This document shows, in pieces, positions 58,710-64,000 of a stretch of DNA of 64,000 bases. The first letter of the stretch is position 1. Every line of letters begins with the position of its first letter. Origin of the DNA: Cytophagales bacterium (lineage in GTDB: Bacteria; Bacteroidota; Bacteroidia; Cytophagales; Microscillaceae). Where the stretch lies: NCBI GenBank assembly GCA_013298075.1, contig JAAFJG010000015.1, positions 1-64,000 of the forward strand, read 5' to 3'. The notes under the pieces were generated by a model, which did no database searches, was not told the origin of the DNA, and saw only the letters and a program-made list of their open reading frames with translations. The translations under genes were made by a program, and so were the position numbers.

Positions 58710-58734
58710 CTTTTTATGTTGAAAGAATTAAATA

Positions 58735-59580
58735 CTAAAACTCCCACAAATTATGTTCAAATTCCATTAAATCATACTCTGTTTTTTGAGACATCTCCAA
58801 AATTTTACGAGCAGCTTTAGGGTCATTCACGTATTCACTATTGATAATTGTATTAATATCATCATCTTTTGGATTAGATACTTTAAAAATACGAGAACTA
58901 AATAAACGCAAATCAAAAGCATCTGATAAAGACATGTGTCTGCGAGGATTCTCAGGATTATACCAATGGGCTCTTACGTCTTCAAAAGCACCTTTTTCTT
59001 GTGAAGTCTCGTACGTTTCTTTAAAATAATTGTATAAATCTTTAAATTTGAAAGTGGCAAAAGGAAGATCACCCATTTGAGAAGCAGGGGTAGCCCCTTG
59101 TGGAATAACCAAAGTTACTGATTGAATATCCCAATAACGCAAAGAACGACGACGGTCAAAAATATAATCTTCTTTGACTTCCAATACACTCAACTCATAA
59201 GGTTTCATTTCTACAGTATCACCAATATTCGCATCAAAATAACGAAAATTACGACTAAAATCTGTTTCTGATAATGGCGTTTCAAAACCTGTCAAACGAG
59301 GTCCTGCAGCAATCGAATAAGGTTGTAATTTTTTTGATTTCACTCCTTCCATAATTACTTTTGTGATTTCATTCTCACGAGAGAAGAATGGAGTATTTTG
59401 CTTTTCTAATAAATTGATACGTCTCCAAACAGTAGTACGGAACATAATATCAGATTCTAAAATAGGACGTACAGAATTGGGATTGTACCCTTGCGCCCCA
59501 AATTGTGCGTTGGCTGATTGTGTAATAAATAATGTAACAAATAAACACAAGGCACACAGTTTAACACTTAATTTTTTCAT
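58735..59580 (-). CDS. gldN: Gliding motility / type IX secretion protein GldN
   Basis: 281 residues with a signal peptide ending near ANAQ (about residue 26). Family segments include RTTVWRRINLLEKQNTPFF, the DRRRSLRYWDIQSVTL region and HWYNPENPRRHMSLSDAFDLR. GldN (PorN) forms with GldK the periplasmic ring below the outer membrane. Last gene of the gld operon, separated from gldM by 184 bp with two hairpins. Confidence 0.93.
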   Translation of the reverse strand: MKKLSVKLCALCLFVTLFITQSANAQFGAQGYNPNSVRPILESDIMFRTTVWRRINLLEKQNTPFFSRENEITKVIMEGVKSKKLQPYSIAAGPRLTGFETPLSETDFSRNFRYFDANIGDTVEMKPYELSVLEVKEDYIFDRRRSLRYWDIQSVTLVIPQGATPASQMGDLPFATFKFKDLYNYFKETYETSQEKGAFEDVRAHWYNPENPRRHMSLSDAFDLRLFSSRIFKVSNPKDDDINTIINSEYVNDPKAARKILEMSQKTEYDLMEFEHNLWEF

Positions 59581-59625
59581 ACAATAATTTAAAATGATTT
59601 TTATGAATTACTTTATTATTAAAAA

Positions 59626-59654
59626 ATACCACCTAACCTCAGTCAAAGTGGTAT
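59626..59654 (-). terminator. Terminator-like hairpin in the gldM-gldN gap
   Basis: ATACCAC / GTGGTAT stem (59626-59632 with 59648-59654), followed on the minus strand by TTTTTTAATAA, 45 nt before the gldN start. It could cause partial termination so that gldN is made in different amounts from gldM. Confidence 0.55.
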
Positions 59655-59719
59655 CAGTTCTTATTCTATTTAACGTTTTTTTTATCAAAGAGTTGTACTT
59701 TTTCCTCTATTTTTTTTAA

Positions 59720-59755
59720 TTTTTTTACAAGATTTCTTCAAATCTTGTAAAAAAA
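59720..59755 (-). promoter_or_regulatory. Stable hairpin just after gldM
   Basis: 16-bp stem (59720-59735 with 59740-59755) with a 4-nt loop, starting 10 nt after the gldM stop. The minus-strand hairpin is preceded, not followed, by T, so it is more likely an mRNA-stabilising or processing structure than a terminator. Confidence 0.55.
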
Positions 59756-59764
59756 AAATTTTTT

Positions 59765-61351
59765 TTATCTTACAAAGAAACTATGGAAAGCAGCATTAAT
59801 TGGGCATTTTTCAGCAGTACCACGAGAATTAATACGTGTTACTGACATAATTTCTACTTGAATACCATCACCAGGTCTTACACTCATACCACTAGTACTA
59901 AATTGACTACCACTCACTACTTTATTTTCAATCGCACGACCTCCTCGGAATTGACGTATTGAAAATTGTGTTACTTGGAAGTTGGCTTCTTTAGGCAATG
60001 TATTAAAAAAACCTTCATCTGCTTTTGCTATTACACGAATAGTAGGAGGCATCGGAATTGGTTCTTTTAAGTTTACTTTACCACCTGATGCATTACCAAT
60101 GAATAAATCTGGTGGTGGTACAGGCATAATTCTAAAATCTGCCGTACCCGCTACTTTACCACCACTCGATACGGTTAATTTAGAAGTTGGACCGGCATCT
60201 GGAAATATTGTTACTGAGCCTACTTTAGAGCCTGGTATAGCTGAACCGTTTGTTACACTAAAACTTGGTTTGTAGTTAGCACCTAAAGCAGGTACTGCTG
60301 TTTCCAATGGATTAGCACAATTACGATACAAAGGGAAGTTAGCTTCTGCTTTTACAATCAATACAGGCTCTACTACTGTAAATTTTTTCTCAACTTTAAA
60401 AGTAGTATCTCTCCCTTTTTGTTTGATAGTAATAGTACCTGTCCATTTTTGCTCTCCTACTGAATTCGCATTGAATTTAATTTCACCTACGCCATCTGGA
60501 TCTACTCTTACAGACGAACCATTATAAGTCATTGTTGCGCCTGATTTACTTGAGCTAGCCGTGATAAACATTTCCGCTTTGTATTCGCTACCTAATGCTA
60601 TAATATTAGCATCAGCTGTAGCAACCGCACGAATTTGATCAAATTTTAAATCACTACCCATATCACCTGCCACTATTTTTTTCAAAACCTCTTGTTCATA
60701 ACGAATCACTTCATTTTGTTTTTGAGTTAATACCGCCATTGCTGCTACTACTGGAGTTTGTCCAAAGTTTGCTTCAGCGAAACCTTTATTTTTTTGAACT
60801 AAATCGTGTTCATAAATTTTGTTTTTCTCATTGCCTAAAGCTAATGGAGGAAAATCACCTGCAGTTAATGAATACTTACTACCATATTGGTTAGTTAACC
60901 AAGCAGTATAATCATCTAGTTTTTTCTTCAATGTGTAACCTTCACCATCTTTAGAAGCACCTAACATAATTCTTTCTACCTTAGTTTCTTCTTTGGGGTC
61001 TTTGATTACACCATGCTCTCTACCACCACCAGCTTCTTTTTCAAGACGAGCTTTTAGTTTATCAATGTAAGAAATTACATCAGAGGTTTTTTGTTTTAGG
61101 TCGTGAGCATCTTTCACTGCTTTCAAACCATCTGCACTATTTCCTTCCCTTTTCACCCTCTCTTCAAATTTCTTTAAAGCATTTTCACTCGCTTGTCTTG
61201 AGAATCCAAGTGCGCGTTCCAAACTATCGTTCAAAAATATGAATTTATCGATAATAGAAGAACTCACTTGCAAAGCCAACATAGCTGTGAGTACCAGATA
61301 CATCATATTGATCATCCGTTGCCTTGGGGTTTGTTTACCGCCTCCTGCCAT
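59765..61351 (-). CDS. gldM: Gliding motility / type IX secretion protein GldM
   Basis: 528 residues. MAGGGKQTPRQRMINMMYLVLTAMLAL (first residues MAGGGKQTPRQRMINMMY) is the diagnostic N-terminus with a single membrane span that inserts into the GldL motor; a helical and then four Ig-like periplasmic domains follow. GldLM is the proton-driven rotary motor that powers T9SS and gliding. 50 bp downstream of gldL. Confidence 0.97.
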   Translation of the reverse strand: MAGGGKQTPRQRMINMMYLVLTAMLALQVSSSIIDKFIFLNDSLERALGFSRQASENALKKFEERVKREGNSADGLKAVKDAHDLKQKTSDVISYIDKLKARLEKEAGGGREHGVIKDPKEETKVERIMLGASKDGEGYTLKKKLDDYTAWLTNQYGSKYSLTAGDFPPLALGNEKNKIYEHDLVQKNKGFAEANFGQTPVVAAMAVLTQKQNEVIRYEQEVLKKIVAGDMGSDLKFDQIRAVATADANIIALGSEYKAEMFITASSSKSGATMTYNGSSVRVDPDGVGEIKFNANSVGEQKWTGTITIKQKGRDTTFKVEKKFTVVEPVLIVKAEANFPLYRNCANPLETAVPALGANYKPSFSVTNGSAIPGSKVGSVTIFPDAGPTSKLTVSSGGKVAGTADFRIMPVPPPDLFIGNASGGKVNLKEPIPMPPTIRVIAKADEGFFNTLPKEANFQVTQFSIRQFRGGRAIENKVVSGSQFSTSGMSVRPGDGIQVEIMSVTRINSRGTAEKCPINAAFHSFFVR

Positions 61352-61401
61352 ATTAGTATTTTTTTACTTTTTAATGTGAATAAATAATTAAAAATAATAA
61401 A

Positions 61402-62235
61402 TTACGCTTTCATAGCAGACAACATTCCGCCATAAACTTTATTCAATGAAGTCAAGTTAGTTGTTAAAACACCTAATTGGTCTTTGAATTTTTGAGTATC
61501 TTCACTTGCATTCGCAACATTTTGCATAGCCACACCTACTTTTTCGTAAAACTCGTTTAAAGTTTTTACGTGTTTGCTTGTGCTACGTAACTCTGTTTCA
61601 TATACTGCGTTCAATTCAGTCAAGTTTTTAGTCAAAACTTGTACTTGTGCGTGATATGCTTTTGCGTCTTTCGTTGCATTTGCCATTTCATTCATTGAAC
61701 CAATAGCTACTGAATAAGATTTATTCATTTCTACAATAGCCGTAGAAGCTAATTTTACATTTTTAGCATATTCAGTGGTTGCTACTGACGCATCAGAAGC
61801 AGCACCTAATTTTGCTACATTTGAAGTAAAATCTTGCATTCCTTTTCCAAAGTTTTCGATTTTTGCTGGGTCTAGCACATTTACGACAGCATTTTCGATA
61901 GCCGCTAATTTAGCAGCCATTTTTTCGTCTTTTGGAGCAGCAATTTGTTGGTTAGCACTCACTTGCATAGGAGGAAGCGTTGAGCCTTCTGCTAATTGAG
62001 GATATACTTTTGACCAATCAGGACGCGGTGCTTCAGGATGAATAGGTTCTGCAACCCCCATCGCAAATAACACAGCTTCAGTAGTCATACCGATAATTAA
62101 CATTTCAGACGCACCTGGCCAGTGCATAATTTTAAATAACGCACCCAAGATAACGATAGCAGCTCCAAGAGCAGTAATTTTCGGTACAAGATAGACGTAG
62201 AAGTAGTCCAATCCACTCATTTTTTTTGCACTCAT
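61402..62235 (-). CDS. gldL: Gliding motility / type IX secretion protein GldL
   Basis: 277 residues. Two membrane helices near the N-terminus (KITALGAAIVILGALFKIMHWPG and MLIIGMTTEAVLFAMGV) with the conserved glutamate in the second; the C-terminal two thirds are coiled-coil (repeated LTKNLTELNAVYE and LTTNLTSLNKVYG). Stator-like ring of the GldLM motor. Start MSAKKMSGLDYFYVYLVPK; a second Met at residue 6 is also possible. Confidence 0.96.
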   Translation of the reverse strand: MSAKKMSGLDYFYVYLVPKITALGAAIVILGALFKIMHWPGASEMLIIGMTTEAVLFAMGVAEPIHPEAPRPDWSKVYPQLAEGSTLPPMQVSANQQIAAPKDEKMAAKLAAIENAVVNVLDPAKIENFGKGMQDFTSNVAKLGAASDASVATTEYAKNVKLASTAIVEMNKSYSVAIGSMNEMANATKDAKAYHAQVQVLTKNLTELNAVYETELRSTSKHVKTLNEFYEKVGVAMQNVANASEDTQKFKDQLGVLTTNLTSLNKVYGGMLSAMKA

Positions 62236-62436
62236 TTCAGTAAAAGTTTAAATTGATTTTTAAAAGTTAATAATTGATTTTTTAAAATGAAAAATACTTA
62301 TTTTAAATTTGCAACAAATATAATATGATTATTTTACTTATGCAAAGTTTTAATAAGATTATTTTATTATTATTACAAAATCTTGCCAATTTTTGAAAAA
62401 TCTTGTAATTTGATAAAATTTATTTATATATTAGTA

Positions 62437-62476
62437 ATATATGAATGTATATTTGTGAAGATATACATTCATATAT
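62437..62476 (-). promoter_or_regulatory. Hairpin between gldK and gldL
   Basis: 16-bp perfect stem (62437-62452 with 62461-62476), 8-nt loop, extendable by TTAGTA / TACTAA, only 8 nt after the gldK stop in a 248-bp spacer. No T tract follows on the minus strand, so transcript protection or processing seems likelier than termination. Confidence 0.6.
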
Positions 62477-62483
62477 TTTTTTA

Positions 62484-63689
62484 CTAATCAAATTCTGTTC
62501 CTTGAGAACGTCCCAAGTAGGTCATAGCACAACGGAAGCCAATAGAACTTGATGCTGAATCCCAATGTTGAAAAGTACGTGTACCTGTTTCACAATAGTA
62601 AGCAATATCTTTCCAAGAACCACCACGAATAACACGACGATTGTTTGGATTTCTATCATTTTGACCATTTTGCGTGATTGGTGGATTATAGGTAGGATTC
62701 ATATCCCATACAATCGGCACAGAAGATTCATAATACGCATCTTGAACCCATTCCGCTATATTGCCAGCCATATCATACAAACCATAATCATTTGGAAAAT
62801 ATTGAGCTACAGGACCTGTATAAGCAAATCCATCATCATAATAATTACCACGACCGGGTTTAAAGTTCGCTAACATACAACCTAATGTATTTCTCAAATA
62901 TGGGCTACCCCAAGGATATTTTGCTAAATCACGTCCACCTCTTGATGAATATTCCCATTCTGCTTCTGTTGGAAGTCTAAAACGAGGTGTTGGATAAGGT
63001 TGTTCTTCTTTTACTTGTTTATAATAATTCAAGTGGAAAGTTCTCCAAGTACAGAAAAATTGTGCTGCTTGCCAATCCACTCCCGCTACTGGATAATCAT
63101 CAAAAGCAGGATGCATATAATAATACTCTAACAATGGATCTCCCAAATGGTGAGCATAATCTTTTAGCCAACGCGTTGTGTCTGGATACATTTCTTGCAT
63201 TACACGTACAGAGTCAGGACGCACAGGAGTACCCCCTTTACTAAAGATTTTATCCATGACGCTTTGTACGTATTCTTCTGGCAATTCTTGATTATTTGCC
63301 GTTTTTCCTTCTGAGTAAGCTAATAATACATCTGTAAATAATCTGTATTGATTATTTGTAATTTCAGTTTGATCCATAAAGAACGCACTGATTGTAATTT
63401 GCTTATTCATATTTAAGCGAGAAGACGCTACATCTTCATCAGCTTGTCCCATGTGGAAAGTTCCGTTAGGGACTACCACCATACCTGCAGGCACATATTG
63501 TGCATCATAAGGTCTTACTTGGGTAAAAGGATAAATTTCTCCGCTTGAGCCACTTATCTTCTCATCAAGAGTTTCACTACTTTTTCCACCTTTCTTTTTG
63601 AAAAGAAAACATCCTTGTAATGATACTGACAGCACTAAAAAACACACTAATATAGTACTGTATCGTAATCTGATTTTGTTCATAAACAC
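62484..63689 (-). CDS. gldK: Gliding motility / type IX secretion lipoprotein GldK
   Basis: 401 residues. A lipoprotein signal with lipobox LQGC (Cys27), then a formylglycine-generating-enzyme-like (FGE/SUMF1) domain: MVVVPNGTFHMGQ near the start and VIRGGSWKD with IGFRCAM at the end. GldK (PorK) forms the periplasmic ring with GldN. First complete gene of the gld operon here, 218 bp after the sprF/porP-like gene. Confidence 0.96.
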   Translation of the reverse strand: MFMNKIRLRYSTILVCFLVLSVSLQGCFLFKKKGGKSSETLDEKISGSSGEIYPFTQVRPYDAQYVPAGMVVVPNGTFHMGQADEDVASSRLNMNKQITISAFFMDQTEITNNQYRLFTDVLLAYSEGKTANNQELPEEYVQSVMDKIFSKGGTPVRPDSVRVMQEMYPDTTRWLKDYAHHLGDPLLEYYYMHPAFDDYPVAGVDWQAAQFFCTWRTFHLNYYKQVKEEQPYPTPRFRLPTEAEWEYSSRGGRDLAKYPWGSPYLRNTLGCMLANFKPGRGNYYDDGFAYTGPVAQYFPNDYGLYDMAGNIAEWVQDAYYESSVPIVWDMNPTYNPPITQNGQNDRNPNNRRVIRGGSWKDIAYYCETGTRTFQHWDSASSSIGFRCAMTYLGRSQGTEFD

Positions 63690-63907
63690 ACTTTTATTAT
63701 TTTATTTTATAAATTACTTTTATTTTCAGATATATTAAAAATTACTCAAATATTCTATTTCAAATATTATGCAACTTTTCATTAAAGTTATATACGTTTT
63801 TTTTTAAAATAGGTTACTTTTTTTTGAAAAAAAGTATTAAAGTTTTTTTAATATATTTTTTAACGACAATTTTATTATTTTATTATTATTTTTTAATTTT
63901 ATTTTTT

Positions 63908-64000
63908 TTAATACCTAAATCTTGGACTTCTAATGATAGAAGGTGGTAAAGGCATTTTTACAGGCATTTGATAAGACAACGTTATTTCGTGAGAAGTAGG
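63908..64000 (-). CDS. PorP/SprF family T9SS membrane protein (partial, C-terminus)
   Basis: The last 30 residues only: the frame leaves the window. SHEITLSYQMPV and IIRSPRFRY are the C-terminal hallmark of PorP/SprF proteins, whose genes commonly precede gldK/porK. The terminal aromatic residue fits an outer-membrane barrel. Confidence 0.85.
   Translation of the reverse strand, partial: PTSHEITLSYQMPVKMPLPPSIIRSPRFRY

Overview
The window is a chromosomal segment of an AT-rich member of the Bacteroidota, probably a gliding or otherwise T9SS-bearing Cytophagales-like bacterium. Evidence for this: a gldK-gldL-gldM-gldN type IX secretion/gliding operon preceded by the tail of a PorP/SprF family protein, a SprE/PorW-like lipoprotein, a TonB-dependent receptor with a carboxypeptidase-regulatory N-terminal domain, the short archaeal-type ProRS, and promoters of the Bacteroidota form TTTG-N19/20-TAnnTTTG. 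No genus can be named from the sequence alone.

Layout. 1-0.9 kb: a DUF3108 protein. 0.9-14.8 kb (minus strand): the classic informational block tRNA-Tyr/Gly/Thr-tuf, tRNA-Trp-secE-nusG-rplK-rplA-rplJ-rplL-rpoB-rpoC, with clear promoters and terminators. 15-28 kb: tatC, a MaoC-type hydratase, an outer-membrane protein, aspS, a GH20 hexosaminidase, a barrel protein, a GT39-like glycosyltransferase, a small Cys-motif protein and lipB. 28.4-29.3 kb: gene debris, with the tail of a Cys/Met PLP enzyme, a 57-aa membrane protein missed by length cut-offs, and several tRNA fragments or tRNA-like sequences. 29.3-39 kb: SprE/PorW, a small cluster with a duplicated promoter-leader and a retropepsin-like protease, and a convergent SWIM-protein/SNF2-helicase pair. 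39-45.4 kb: lptF/G-type permease, cdsA, an Rpn nuclease with a tandem-duplicated C-terminal cassette, plsX and rpmF. 45.8-49.1 kb: a defence-like island with an intact DUF262-DUF1524 protein and a dead DUF262/HEPN pair. 49.1-64 kb: ftsK, a TonB receptor, proS, an intact DUF262/HEPN pair, then gldN, gldM, gldL, gldK and sprF/porP.

How the genes work together: GldKLMN, PorP/SprF and SprE/PorW belong to one export and motility machine, encoded in two places. CdsA, PlsX and LptF/G serve envelope lipid synthesis and transport. The informational block is the conserved transcription/translation core. The accessory content is modest: DUF262-type putative nucleases, HEPN proteins, one Rpn nuclease with a probable autonomous C-terminal partner, and at least five families of short palindromic or dispersed repeats in the gaps. 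I found no CRISPR array, no rRNA operon and no complete insertion sequence. The strongest candidates for new biology are the Rpn C-terminal cassette (42.8-43.9 kb), the live/dead pair of DUF262-HEPN loci, and the tRNA debris in which a 3' half precedes a complementary 5' half (29.0 kb).
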